From Spisula solida (taxonomy: Eukaryota > Mollusca > Bivalvia > Venerida > Mactridae): a DNA stretch of 64,000 nucleotides. Position numbers and translations under genes: made by a program. Below, in pieces: positions 47,735-59,999 of this stretch. Positions within the stretch are counted from its first letter, which is position 1. The number at the start of each line of letters is the position of its first letter. The notes under the pieces were generated by a model. That model saw nothing but the letters and a program-made list of their open reading frames with translations, searched no databases and was not told the origin of the DNA. The stretch covers positions 21,085,130-21,149,129 of the forward strand of contig OX365949.1 of NCBI GenBank assembly GCA_947247005.1, in the 5' to 3' direction.

Positions 47735-48150
47735 AGCATGGCATGTAGACATTTTCAAATGATATTTTAACAATTTACCACTGCCGTTTAACAGTATTAA
47801 CAGTATAACACAAATTTTGAGAAATTCACAAGCTTAATGGACATGTTAAAAAAGCAATTTTAACAATTTAACATGGCCTATAGACATCTTCAAATGATTT
47901 TTAACAATTTTATCACTGTCGTTTAACAGTTCACATGCCGAATGAACATGATAAGAAGCTATTTTAACAATTTAACATGGCATATAGACATGTTCACAAG
48001 ATACTTGGACAGTTCAACAGTGTGACTTGACATATAATAATGTTGCACTGAGAAGTTCATATGCCTTACCGACAATTTTAGACGTTGTTGTAACAATTTA
48101 ACATGTCGTATAGACATGTTAAAAATTTAACATGACAAGTGTCAACAAAA
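47735..48150. repeat. Diverged tandem repeat of about 120 bp
   Basis: Units carry TTTTAACAATTTAACATGGC, ATATAGACATGTTCAAATGA and CGTTTAACAGTTCACATGCC. Four units are recognisable. Confidence 0.65.
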
Positions 48151-48812
48151 GACAGCTATGGCGTTCCATAGCTCTTGACGTCACATATCCTGTTACTGAC
48201 TTTCTCCCTCAATACACCAGGGACAAATGACTAATTGACCGTTCCACCAACATGGCTTTTTCAAATCTTTCCTTGTTGCAAATACTGCAGGACACAACCA
48301 ACATCCTTAATTAAACACGTGTCAAGACTTGTCATGATGTTTCTTGTAGGCCGAGTTCGAGTAATGGCCCAATCGGCCGAGGTCTTCATGCATTATGGCC
48401 CTTTAATTACCCAAACAAATGTGAAATTTGCCTTGTCTGTACTCTATTTCAAACATTTTTTATCGGATCATCTTCGGACTTGGTGATAATTAAATATGTT
48501 CATGGGCAATCGTTCAAAACAATTATATTTATAAACGTTCTCGAGATATATATCTGCGTGGCAGGATCTTTTCCATTTGCCAAAGCTTTTTCATTAGCAA
48601 TGGCATAAATTACACCGTCAAAACAATAACACACAACGTTAGAAAATTGAACATTTTAAAATAGTTCATATCAATGCAACTGGACTAGTTACTATGAGTT
48701 CATCTTTGTTGGGCATTTCGCTAAAAGCTGAGTCATAGTCAGTTTAATAGTATAAAGTTTTCCAAGCAGATTATACTGCTCATCGTTGGCCAATGGGAGC
48801 CATTATTTCGAC
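48151..48812. other. No gene seen
   Basis: Open frames are short and unsupported. Confidence 0.35.
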
Positions 48813-49052
48813 TTATACATGTTTTGTTCGGTTGTCGCTCTCATATGCCAGCTTATGTGTGTTATAAATGTAGTATCGTGTTAAGCGCGTCCCTTCTTTC
48901 TGTATGACCCGAATGCTGTGACCCTGTTTAACATTCATCGATTTCGACACAGCATCATGCCCTTTAGTATTTTCGTATACAAGGTCTTTGTAAAATTTAT
49001 GAGCTTTTTCAACATCTGGGCGAGCCTGTAACTTTTTGATCACCGATGGCAT
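48813..49052 (-). CDS. Unrecognised 79-residue open frame
   Basis: ATG at 49052 begins MPSVIKKLQARPDVEKAHKF, and the frame runs on with YKDLVYENTKGHDAVSKSMN to a TAA at 48813. Its balanced, Lys-rich composition looks protein-like and an AG acceptor lies just upstream, but nothing matches a family I know. It may be an exon remnant. Confidence 0.3.
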   Translation of the reverse strand: MPSVIKKLQARPDVEKAHKFYKDLVYENTKGHDAVSKSMNVKQGHSIRVIQKEGTRLTRYYIYNTHKLAYESDNRTKHV

Positions 49053-49277
49053 AGCTCTTAAAAAATGGGGTTGTTAAACTGACAAACTACCACCACCAAT
49101 GTAATGAATTATGGCAACATAATCAGGATTGTCAAAAAGACACTAAACTTCCCTTCTAAAGACCCTTAAGTTTGTTACTTTTCCCATCATCTTATTTTTC
49201 AGATACTTCAGACTTGCTTTGTAACGGTTTGCTAGATCCCTTGTTTACCCACCTATAACATAAAATGAACAATATAA

Positions 49278-49385
49278 TAAAAAGTCGAGCAGGGAAGCCA
49301 GCATTCAACGGATCCAGTCGAGCACAAAAACATAACCACAATTACACGCACAATACCCGACACATAACCAAACTAGAACGTCTTT
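49278..49385 (+). repeat. Dispersed repeat family B, copy 5
   Basis: AAAAGTCGAGCAGGGAAGCC followed by AGCATTCAACGGATCCAGTC. Confidence 0.6.
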
Positions 49386-49824
49386 TAGATCATGTTAATG
49401 GCATTAAAGCTAAAAATTATAATGTTATCGTAAATGTATGTATTTATATATCACTTGAGTATAAAAAGGAAACTTACTCGCGTCCATCTGATTTCCAGTC
49501 GTCTTTTGTACAAACTTATCTTTTTAAAATGAAGAGTTCACCATCCTCTGATATGAAACGAGTGTGCAAGATTTGTGGAAGAGGACTCCTAGAATGAACG
49601 GTAGATTGGATTCGGTTCGGACGGCAAATAACGTGCTTTTTTTACTATCCGTATTGTTTAATTGGGGGAATTTACGGGATTGAGAACGAAGCAAGGAACA
49701 AACTCATCGGTACCATGAGTCAATACTTAACAAGCACCAAATTCCTGTAAAGTATGCAACGTCGACAAAAGGGTCTCTGTTTCGTATTTGACGTCACGTG
49801 ACGCGTAAATAATAATTATTAGTT

Positions 49825-50065
49825 GTGTTTCGTACGAGTTTTTTTTTCTGTCCCGTAGGAACTCGGCAAATTGGCAAATTCTTCCTGTTCCGTTCCGTGT
49901 ATAACTATTCCTGTTTCGTTCCGGGTATTTTTGTAATATTGATAAACTTTTTTGTTCCGTTCCGGGTTTTAGCTAGTTTTGTTCTTATTTTTAGATTTTT
50001 TTTCTCTGTTCATGTTTTAGCAAATACCTTTTGTTCCGTTCCCGGTTTTAGTAACGAGATTTTGT
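49825..50065. repeat. Diverged short tandem repeat, TTTTGTTCCGTTCCGGGTTTT
   Basis: About six loose units of GTTCCGTTCCGGGT separated by T-rich sequence. Confidence 0.6.
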
Positions 50066-50559
50066 AATTCAAATTTCTCTCAAATAAACCAGGTTCCCCA
50101 GTCCTAACATAATGCAGCTTTCTTGTGTCTCTTTATGTTGCTTTATGTTTGGTTATTATGGACTAAGTTAAGGGCTTCCGTTTTGTTTAAAAATACCTTT
50201 TTGGGGGTCGAAGTTTCAAAGAACGCGATTGTCTTGAAAATTCGAACAAATTTTCCGTGATTTCTCGCTCATAAAACTCGGTTTTGCTCATAATTTGGTC
50301 TACTGATACCTCTTTTAAAAGCAATTAGATGACTATAAATACAAGCAATACTTAATATACTTCCGCTGGAAAGTCACGAGACGTTCGCTGCCTGCTGATT
50401 ACGAAGTACCAACTGATTATCGGGTTGAACGGTGTGCATATGAAGTGAGACTATTCTTGCAGGATTTAAAATAATTATTGCAAAGTTAGTCCCCTTTCTA
50501 ATTGACGAGACGTGTACATAAGTGCCCTGCTACGATGATGGAATATGTGAATGGAAATG

Positions 50560-51645
50560 AAACACGACTGTCGGGGACATGTAATGTTTTAAAACACGGG
50601 GCTGCCAGTCCGGGACGTGTGATGACAATGAACACTGGACTGTCTGACCGGGACGTGTGATGACGTGAAACACTGGACTGTCCGTCAGGACGTGTGATGA
50701 CGTGAAACACTGGACTGTCCGTCAGGACGTGTGATGACGTGAAACACTGGACTGTCCGTCAGGACGTGTGATGACGTGAAACAATGGACTGTCTGTCCGT
50801 CAGGACGTGTGATGACATGAAACACTGGACTGTCCGTCAGGACGTGTGATGACGTGAAACACTGGACTGTCTGTCCGTCAGGACGTGTGATGACATGAAA
50901 CACGGAATTGTCTGTCCGGGACGTGTGATGACATGAAACACTGGACTGTCTGACCGGGACGTGTGATGACATGAAACACTCGACTGTCTGACCGGGACGT
51001 GTGGTGACATGAAACACTCGACTGTCTGTCCTGTACGTGTGATGACATGAAACACTCGACTGTCTGTCCTGGACGTGTGATGATATGAAACACTCGACTG
51101 TCTGACCGGGACGTGTGATGATATGAAACACTCGACTGTCTGTCCTGGACGTGTGATGACATGAAACACTCGACTGTCTGACCGGGACGTGTGATGATAT
51201 GAAACACTCGACTGTCTGTCCTGGACGTGTGATGACATGAAACACTCGACTGTCTGACCGGGACGTGTGATGATATGCAACACTGGACTGTCTGACCGGG
51301 ACGTGTGATGATATGAAACACTCGACTGTCTGTCCGGGACGTGTGATGACATGAAACACTCGACTGTCTGACCGGGACGTGTGATGATATGCAACACTGG
51401 ACTGTCTGACCGGGACGTGTGATGATATGAAACACTCGACTGTCTGTCCGGGACGTGTGATGACATGAAACACTCGACTGTCTGTCCTGGACGTGTGATG
51501 ACAGGAAACACGGGGCTGTCTGACCGGGACATGTGATGACATGAAACACGGGGCTGTCTGTCCGGGACGTGTGATGACATGAAACACGAGGCTGTCTGAC
51601 CGGGACGTGTGATGACATGAAACACGGGATTGTCTATCCGGGCCG
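50560..51645. repeat. Minisatellite, 38-bp unit, about 28 copies
   Basis: The unit includes GACATGAAACACTCGACTGT and CTGACCGGGACGTGTGAT. Variants (CTCGACT/CTGGACT, GACATG/GATATG, GACCGGG/GTCCTGG) alternate to form a two-unit higher-order pattern between 51060 and 51480. Because 38 is not divisible by three and no unit frame has a stop, three minus-strand frames stay open for 246-324 codons. I treat these as by-products. Confidence 0.95.
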
Positions 51646-51969
51646 CGTAAGTTGTGCAATGAAATGAAACACGGGAACTGTCAGTCGAAGATATGTACTT
51701 GGAATGTGGGGACTGGTCAAATAATGGTGACTTTACCGGGTATGTTCATTGATACACTGACAATTGTGCTAATACTTAACATATTCGTACATAGATTAAC
51801 TCTGCACGAGAACGGGATGTGGGTACGATCCTTGACAACCACACGTCGAATCCGTCCTAGTGGTACTTGTGTATAATGTGTAAGATGGCTGCACAGATAG
51901 GGGTTAACAGTGTCTGAGTAACAATTAAATGTGATTAAGTACTTAGTAATTTAGCTGGGACGTTCAGCT

Positions 51970-52135
51970 TTTATATAGCTGAAACTAGGTCATTCATCTT
52001 TTTGACTGCTTGGACTTGGGCAGTTCATTATCTCGCCAGGTTATGTGTTGGTCCTGTGACGTCTAATTGTGGTATGTTGTGTTTTCTGTGCTCGGTTGTT
52101 TAAGTTAAGTGCTGCCTCCCCTGTCCGACTTTCTG
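51970..52135 (-). repeat. Dispersed repeat family B, copy 6
   Basis: AACTAGGTCATTCATCTTTT to CTGCCTCCCCTGTCCGACTT. Confidence 0.7.
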
Positions 52136-52662
52136 TTATATTTTAGTCTCCATATTGGCATAAGTGACACATAATAGAAATTCGGTTAGGAAAGCCAGCA
52201 CTCAATTTAATCACCTACTAGGTCTGTATAAACTATTGCTAGTGAGTTAGTGACTTTGCTCCGTATTCTGTTCCGTTCTTCCAAATTCTGATTTATACCA
52301 ACTAATAAACTAGGTTGGATAATAAATTTGAATTCGATTTACTATTCAATTTAAATCGTAAAGTACATTAAATTATTAATCGATGGTGATGCATTTACTG
52401 TTCTTAATGATTTTTAGGTTGAGAAAGTTTTGCTTGCGATTTATCTATGATAAGATATTTGTTTAACCCATTGCCCCTGTTTATGTCCCCAGAAGTGATT
52501 AATGATAATATTGACATAGTGAAAGACGACATATACTCGTAAAGGATATATCATGTTACATGTACATTCAATGATTACAAAAATAGCTGACCTATACCTA
52601 ATTGTACTAAAGTTTTACGATGCCGTACTACATACGGGACACATTATAGTCAGACGCGTTAC

Positions 52663-52827
52663 CTTTTGAACCCACAGACATATTTGTTGTAGCAAACGTC
52701 GTCAATGGCTTATTCATCGACATAGATTCTAAATTATACTTTTCACCATGACTGCTTACTGACGCACACTGAAGTGGGAATTGTAGGTTCTTTCCATAGT
52801 TTCGACATTCCAAATCGTGAATCGGCT
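52663..52827 (-). CDS. Possible exon next to a family B copy
   Basis: On the minus strand, ATCTTTCAG/AGCCG opens a 54-residue frame (LECRNYGKNLQFPLQCASVS, then ESMSMNKPLTTFATTNMSVG) up to a donor at CAAAAG/GTAACG. The acceptor lies at the edge of a family B repeat. No family is recognised. Confidence 0.25.
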
Positions 52828-52832
52828 CTGAA

Positions 52833-53050
52833 AGATAATATTAAGTCGGACAGTGAAGGCAGCATTCAACTTCACCAGCCGAGCACATAAAATCATACAA
52901 GACACATGCAATGCCCGACACGCAACCGAACGAAAAATGATCCGCCCAAGTCCCATCTGTGAAAATGCTGAATGAACTAGGTTCAGCAATCTTAAAGCTG
53001 AATGGCCTCGTTCCAACAGTAAAACGGCTGAAATACCTAGTTTTAGCTGC
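52833..53050 (+). repeat. Dispersed repeat family B, copy 7 (longest)
   Basis: GATAATATTAAGTCGGACAG through CATTCAACTTCACCAGCCGA and GAACTAGGTTCAGCAATCTT to AATACCTAGTTTTAGCTGCC. Confidence 0.75.
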
Positions 53051-53730
53051 CTGAAGTCCTAAAACGTTTTAATCCCCGCCGTTAAAAGGAATGGGTATTG
53101 AAATGGCGTTGTTAGTCCGTCCGCAGCCATTTCTCTCTTACTAGCTGGTAGAATTTCATGAAAGTTGAAATAAATGTGAACTACCATACTGGGATGATGC
53201 CCGTCAAGTTTTTTTGCTGATCTATAAATAAATCGTGTTGCAATGGCAACCGATTGAGAAAAAACTTGAAAAAAAAAGTCAACCACTGGCCAGATTTCAA
53301 AATAATTTTACAGAAATGATTTTTGGGTGACCCTATTACAAAATTGACATTTTTGTCATGACTTATCAAAGAGCATGGCCACCAGTGGGTGGGGCAAGTT
53401 TTCCCAATATAAATAGAAGTCTTAAAAATCTTCTAAAAGTACTGTTTGGATTTCATTATGAATTGTTAACTATGTTCCTTTGGTGATCCTTTATAAAATA
53501 ACTAAAGTAATTTAAATCTAAATATCTCTGGTTGCCATGGCAACCAATTGCAACCAATTGCAACCAATTGGAAAAAATCAACCACTGACCAGATTTCAAA
53601 ATAATTTTACTGAAAATTTAATGCCTTAGAACTAGCTCCAATATGCAAATTGCCCCGAGCCGAATGACCCACTTTAAAAACAATTATTATGCCAAAGATG
53701 AATAACCTCGTTTTGACAGCAAACAAGAGG
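53051..53730. repeat. Imperfect duplicated tract
   Basis: AACCACTGGCCAGATTTCAA with AATAATTTTACAGAAA at 53281 recurs at 53580 (AACCACTGACCAGATTTCAA). GGCAACCAATTGCAACCAAT is a short local repeat at 53539. No gene. Confidence 0.5.
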
Positions 53731-54010
53731 GCCCTAGGTCGCCTACCTGACGTAGTAGTGCACGCAAGCCCTGTGATATGACCTAGTGACATCGTTCTTG
53801 GTCCCGGATGATCCAATATCGCACTTGACCTAGATTTTGTTGAGATGATTATTGTGACCCAAGTTTCATAAAAATTAGGCTAAAATAATGACTTCTAGTG
53901 ACGACACAATGTTTTCCTATGATTTGACCTTGTGACCTAGTTCTGGAACCCAGATGACCCAATATCAAACTAAAACTAAATCTTGTTGAGATGCTCATTG
54001 TGACTCTGAT
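53731..54010. repeat. Old repeat related to 17870-18520
   Basis: GATGATCCAATATCGCACTT, TTTTGTTGAGATGATTATTG and AAGTTTCATAAAAATTAGGC recur. Confidence 0.6.
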
Positions 54011-54407
54011 TTTATTCCATAGGCAATTGTTAATAAGAACCACTCATGGTATACTCAGGATACTGTAAGCATACCATGCCTGTCGTGCAGAGTACTGTGC
54101 ATCTCCCTCCTGTATCCATTGACGCCCTATACACACGGTATAACCCAACGAATACGCCGAGTGACGGAATACCCAACAGAGGTAAACACTGATGAAGGGT
54201 GAGTAGCGATGTTATATTTCTTACCAGCAAATCTCGATTTCGAGATTGCTTTTGGATCTAAGGATTTGTGAACACAAAAGTGTTTCGCCTGAGCTATAAG
54301 TCCAGCTATGCTCGCGTTTTCTTTCCCTATCAGTGTTCTTGTTTTTACGTGACATGTAATTGGGCTGATGATATGTGTGATTACGGTATTTTTGAGTCTT
54401 CTGGTTG

Positions 54408-54668
54408 TTTTTGACCGGAGGGGACTATATGATTGCCGTCCATCAATCTGTCCGTCAAAAAATCTGGATCCTGACATAACTGAAACAGTTTCCAATCTAG
54501 GTTTATGAAACTTGGTATATAGATAGAGAGCAATGAGGGGATAATGCACGTCTAAAACATTTTGATTCCGACAAAATTGTGGTTGCTATGGCAACAGAAA
54601 CATTGAAAATGGCTTGAAACCGGTAGGGGACTTCTGTATTGCTTGCAATTCTTAATGACTTATTATCC
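54408..54668 (-). repeat. Dispersed repeat family A, copy 4
   Basis: TTTTGACCGGAGGGGACTAT to TTGCTTGCAATTCTTAATGA; the outermost CCCCTACCGG segment is missing. Confidence 0.75.
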
Positions 54669-54694
54669 TTGTTGACACCCCCATACTATAGGTG

Positions 54695-54790
54695 TATTTC
54701 TAGGTTATGCATGTGTATGTACTTTAACCAAATAGTTTGTACAGTTAATCCCCCCGTTTAGCTACCCAAGTTTGAAATTGACCTATACAT
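54695..54790. repeat. Half copy of the fold-back element at 61466
   Basis: TATTTCTAGGTTATGCATGT then ACAGTTAATCCCCCCGTTTA and GCTACCCAAGTTTGAAATT match one arm of that palindrome. Confidence 0.7.
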
Positions 54791-55106
54791 GCATATATAA
54801 ACGATTGGTTTTTGCAAAATGCATCGATGAAACAGCTTGTTAAGATAGTCGTGAAATGTCAACATTTTGCAATAAATATGTTTTGGTCCTAAAGGCTGGA
54901 CAAGAGTAGCTACATCCATTATGTTGCTGTTAACAGATTTATATGCTAAAACATCGTTTCTTAATAGGCTATGAGCTAAGTGACCAATATGATTTATTGT
55001 AATAAAAGCAAAAACCTTTGCAAAAGTTCATGTCCTAACATTGAACCTTCTTCATAATATTATTATCTTAAGTATATTTGTCAGTGTCAACCATTACTCA
55101 CTTGTA

Positions 55107-56511
55107 TACTGAGCGTCAAAAGTTCCGCAACACTAACTGTTTTGTCTACTTTATTGGAATTGCAAAGGCTAGTTTATATAGATATAATTACTTTTATGTA
55201 TAGTGATATATAATTCAATGTAAATCTAACAATTATCAAATTTAAGAAATATGTTAGTCCATATTAACGATGCATATGACACTACCCGACAATTCAAAAA
55301 TATACATTGCACCAAAATGTGTGCACATTTCTGTACAATACATGTATAAACTTTGTATGTATTAATAGTTTGCACGAAATGTTACATGTATGCTACTGCA
55401 AATATAAAATCGAACATACACACCAATTTGGTGGGTTTCCACTCAGTGTGATGGTGGTACTTAACTTGGCTTGGTATCACATTTTGAGAGTTCGTCCCAT
55501 TACTATTATTTTATGGTGGAGGGGAGGTAATCATTTGGGAAGAAACCGTTTTTTGACTACAAACTCTTAATAAAAGGCCGTAACAGAATTTGCACCAAAA
55601 TGTGTGCTGGTTTTTTAAACAGCGTCGTTGTCAAAGAAACACAAAGGTTTAATTGGCTACAACTAAGCTACAACAATACCGTTGAATATAGTGCTAAAGT
55701 GATAGTACCTGCCTTTATCAGCTGTATTGACCCTTGGCCTGCCATGACGTGGACACTCATACTGTTGGAGCTGGTTCCACAGTCCTAATATGGTAGAGGG
55801 TTAGTTCCAAACGACATCAAGTAGCCTTAGTGAAACTCCAGCAGCTCATATGTACACGATTATAATGTTCATCATTGGCCATTTTTGCCATCATTTTAAG
55901 CGTACATGTGTATATAATTATACCCCCGCACAACGAGTTGTAAGGGGAGTATACTGGATTCAGCTTGTCCGTCTGTCTGTCCGTAGACGCATTCTTGTGG
56001 AAGCAACTCCTACAGTTTTGGCAGGATTTCGCTCAAACTTTTAACAGATGAACAATCTTAACATAATAGATGTGCATGAAGAAAGGAATTTGCGCTGCGA
56101 TGAATTTTGACAGAATTATGGCCCTTTGCCGGCGGGGGTATATTAGTCTGCCGAATGGCGACAGCTCTAGTTTGAACAACTAATGGTGTTTCCCGTATCA
56201 CAGGCATGCTTGTATGTTTAAAATGAAAATTAGGTGGAAAATGAAATACCCGATTTTCACGCGCGTAAATAGACTATGTATCATTCCATGACGGTGTGAT
56301 CATTCAAGCTTGCTGGGAAACCACGACAATGGGTCAAACGTAAACACTGACGGCGTTCTTATGGACACGTTTCAGTGAAAGTTCTCTACAAGTTTAGGTT
56401 TATTTCCAAAACATTAGGCATTATGCCCATGAGTTCACATATAAACATACAAGCGAACAATTCAAAATTTTGGAATGTTTAATTTTGTTGCGAAACTTTT
56501 GACGCTCAGTA
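55107..56511. mobile_element. Tc1/mariner-type element, decayed
   Basis: The termini TACTGAGCGTCAAAAGTTCC and inverted TACTGAGCGTCAAAAGTTTC are each flanked by TA. On the minus strand near 55745 the fragment HGRPRVNTADKGRYYHF resembles the GRPR linker and second helix-turn-helix of Tc1-like transposases, in a frame broken by stops. A smaller MITE is nested at 55919-56142. Confidence 0.7.
55919..56142. mobile_element. Nested MITE with ATACCCCCGC ends
   Basis: TATACCCCCGCACAACGAGT at the left and GCCGGCGGGGGTATA at the right are inverted. The interior has GTCCGTCTGTCTGTCCG and no coding. Confidence 0.75.
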
Positions 56512-57574
56512 TAAATTGTTATCTTACAGTATTATATTGTTATAAATGTATACTATTCATGCACATAAACACAATGTTATGGATAAGATCCTAGTGTTTT
56601 GCAGTCATAAAGTAAGCGAGATACGTACGACTCCGAGACACTTCTGTTTAACAACCTGGTAGGATAGTATTGCACTCGATGGCGGTTGTAAAAACGCCTC
56701 ACTTGCCATTTCCTATACATGATGCCGAAACCAGACGCCGTTTTCGGATAAAATGCATGACTGGCTTTATTGTATTGATAAGAAATAATGATTTCTAGGC
56801 TGTAACAAAAACGCCATCTGAAGTTAAATGTCACCATGTGTTGATACATATTGCATGCATTTGTAAACAAAGATGTACGAATGGTTTAAACTTCATAGCA
56901 AGAGTTTGACGAAGTTCCAAGATTCAATAAATGTTTATGGTGAATTAGTTATCTAGTTTTTCAGCAGCTGTGTCTTTTTGTTCAGCACCTTGGAAAACAA
57001 AATGCTTAAAACTGTAGTCCGATCACATATAAACGTATGCTTCACAGAGTGCTGGGCAATTATTGAACATAAATTATTTATTTTCCACATTTCCGGTTTT
57101 ACCGATTAACAACAGGTTAAGTTAATTACCAGTTTTATAGGACCGCTTTCAGCAATTCAGCCATCCAGTCACCCTTTAACATTTTAATTTCCCTGTTGAG
57201 TGTGCTATGTGCTAGCTAAGGAAACCTGCGTTCGAGTCTCCCTGTGGAGACCATCTCTCACCTGCTGTGTGTGCAGCCAGCACCGATATATTATAAAACC
57301 CAGGAATATCTAACATGTACAGACAATACCCTCATCTTGGTCGAGTGGAGCATTGTGGGTTATTCTTGCTCAGAGCAATTAGGCAGTGACGTAGACGGGG
57401 GACCGGACCCTGGTCCTCTTGACCCTTACAACTTGCGTTCTACCATTAGATCACCGCTCAAATTGGAACCAGAGAAGCATGGAAACATGGGAAGAAGCAA
57501 TTATTTTCCTGCATATTTATTGTTTAATAAGTGTATGAGAGGCTTGTGAGATGATACTAACCCTTCGATATAGC

Positions 57575-58570
57575 ACAGAGAATTTATCTGTCCTATACCA
57601 ACAGTTACAAATTCTCCGTACTATACCAACAGTTACAAATTCTCCGTCCTATACCAACAGTTACAAATTCTCTGTCCTATACCAACAGTTACAAATTCTC
57701 CGTACTATACCAACAGTTACACATTCTCCGTACTATATACCAACAGTTACAAATTCTCCGTCCTATACCAACAGTTACACATTCTCCGTACTATACCAAC
57801 AGTTACAAATTCTCCGTCCTATACCAACAGTTAGAAATTCTCCGTCCTATACCAACAGTTACACATTCTCCGTACTATACCAACAGTTACAAATTCTCCG
57901 TCCTATACCAACAGTTACAAATTCTCCGTCCTATACCAACAGTTACAAATTCTCCGTCCTATACCAACAGTTACACATTCTCCGTACTTTACCAACAGTT
58001 ACAAATTCTCCGTCCTATACCAACAGTTACACATTCTCCGTACTTTACCAACAGTTACAAATTCTCCGTCCTATACCAACAGTTACAAATTACCAACAGT
58101 TACAAATTACCAACAGTTACACATTCTCCGTACTATACCAACAGTTACACATTCTCCGTCCTATACCAACAGTTACACATTCTCCGTACTATACCAACAG
58201 TTACAAATTCTCCGTACTATACCAACAGTTACACATTCTCCGTCCTATACCAACAGTTACACATTCTCCGTACTTTACCAACAGTTACAAATTCTCCGTA
58301 CTATACCAACAGTTACACATTCTCTGTACTTTACCAACAGTTACACATTCTCCGTCCTATACCAACAGTTACACATTCTCCGTACTATACCAACAGTTAC
58401 ACATTCTCCGTCCTATACCAACAGTTACAAATTCTCCGTCCTATACCAACAGTTACAAATTCTCCGTCCTATACCAACAGTTACAAATTCTCCGTCCTAT
58501 ACCAACAGTTACAAATTCTCCTTCCTATACCAACAGTTACAAATTCTCCGTACTATACCAACAGTTACAC
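57575..58570. repeat. Minisatellite, 28-bp unit, about 35 copies
   Basis: The unit is TATACCAACAGTTACAAATT plus CTCCGTCC. Variable sites are AAATTC/ACATTC and CCTATA/ACTATA/ACTTTA. Two shortened units lie near 58085-58115. Since 28 leaves a remainder of one on division by three, a 348-codon plus-strand frame cycles through three peptide phases and is not a credible protein. Confidence 0.95.
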
Positions 58571-58599
58571 CCTTGTATTTCAGTGCATATTTACTAGAG

Positions 58600-59089
58600 C
58601 GACTACACTGGTTGTGTAGCCACCTGTGCTTACATTTCTTGTTATGTGTTATGTAACGTTATCAATACTCTTTGGCATTTTGTGTTTGTTTTGCATATCA
58701 AAATGTTTGTTATGTAGTTAAAGCCAACACAATTTAAATTCCTATAATTATTAATGTACGTACATGCATTTTGCAGTACAGCAGATGTGAGCAAACTTGC
58801 CGCTGGCTCACTTATACATTAACCTAAAGTGCATCGTTCGATGTTTACTTTGTGATCACGCAAACATTGAACGTGGTTTGCGTGTTCGTGCACACTAAAT
58901 AGGCAAAAACTGTAAAATCGTTATTTTTCGAAGGAGTTGAATTTTCGGTGTTGCACTCGACCACAAAATCTAATCACCACGATTAATGGACCTTTCAAAT
59001 GTAGAACATGGGCTTATCCATTCATGTTTTGTAATCCACGAATTTATGCCCCACGAAAAAGCATTTTTATCAAACTCAACGAAATTCAA
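58600..59089. other. No gene seen
   Basis: Non-coding between the minisatellite and the SINE. Confidence 0.4.
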
Positions 59090-59513
59090 AAATAAATAAA
59101 TATACCAGATGTATATAGCGCCTTTTTCATGCAAACACACGTTCAAATGCACTTTACATTATAGTGTTGCAGTAACAAGGGCGCAGATGCATCCTCTACC
59201 AGTGCAAATAATGCATGATCTGTCCAGAGGGACAGACTGAGAGAAAGCCCCTGAAGGGAGAGATATTAGATACAGGCTTGTCCGGCGCTGCAGAAGTGCG
59301 CTTATTTCGAATAGACCGCCTGTTTTTTTTAATGTGCCCGATGTATAGCACCGATACACAGCTTCGTGGCACCTTTACCCAGATACTTTGCATTGTACAC
59401 GGTCAGATATAGCGGGAAATAATTCCAAAAATGTCAATTTCCTATGCCGAGGTCTGAACCCACGACCTCTGGATTGACAGTCCAGAGCGTTACCACTGAG
59501 CTAAATCCTCTTA
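59090..59513 (-). repeat. tRNA-derived SINE
   Basis: Read on the minus strand, the head (59513-59440) is tRNA-like: TTTAGCTCAGTGGTAACGCT (A box), an anticodon-like loop CTGTCAA (GTC, Asp) and GTGGGTTCAGACC (B box). A body of about 300 bp follows, then a tail with AAAAAGGCGCTATATACATC and TTTATTTATTTTT. The acceptor and D stems do not pair well, so it is not a working tRNA. The GCGCTATATA tail is LINE-like. Confidence 0.7.
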
Positions 59514-59999
59514 TAATACCCACGAAAATATGTGATTTTACAGTATACCATGTATAAGTTGCTGTCGGCTGTCGTGTTAACATCAAATAATCAACATGCT
59601 GTATTATGTATTCATCTTTTGAATAATGAAGGTATTTATAATTGTACCATAAACGTTTTAGTTGGAGGGATATTATCGTAACTAAGAGGTGAAATAGACG
59701 TACATAATTTATGAATCATAATATCGTACATATATTGTACAATATAAAAAGCCGCGGAAATTTCCATTAAGAATATCTGTCATATATAAAAATATTATTA
59801 CATTGTTTATATTACAGTGTAGCAATACCACGTGACGTTTGGCTACAGGTCCAAGACGAAATTTACCTCACTTCGAAAACGAAAAAGTCTTAAGTAATTT
59901 ATATGTTCCTCGATTTCTATGAAATAAACGTCACGCTTAGAAAATAATTTGCTTCCCATGAAAAATAAGATATTTTAAAGCAACTGGACCGTTTTTTCC
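59514..59999. other. No gene seen
   Basis: AT-rich and non-coding. Confidence 0.4.

Noticed and set aside
49265..49597. 110-codon frame with a VCKICGRG zinc-ribbon-like end
   Set aside because: Its first third is a family B repeat, and a single CxxC is not enough for a domain.
50685..51659. 324-, 262- and 246-codon open frames on the minus strand as histidine/serine-rich repeat proteins
   Set aside because: They are the three reading frames of one 38-bp minisatellite. Each shows the same peptide set in rotation and there is no promoter or splice support.
57551..58597. 348-codon frame as a Tyr/Ser/Thr-rich repeat protein, or the array as a CRISPR
   Set aside because: It is the read-through of a 28-bp minisatellite. 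The repeats are directly adjacent with no spacers.
59440..59513. Functional tRNA-Asp gene
   Set aside because: The acceptor and D stems do not pair, and a SINE body and tail follow.
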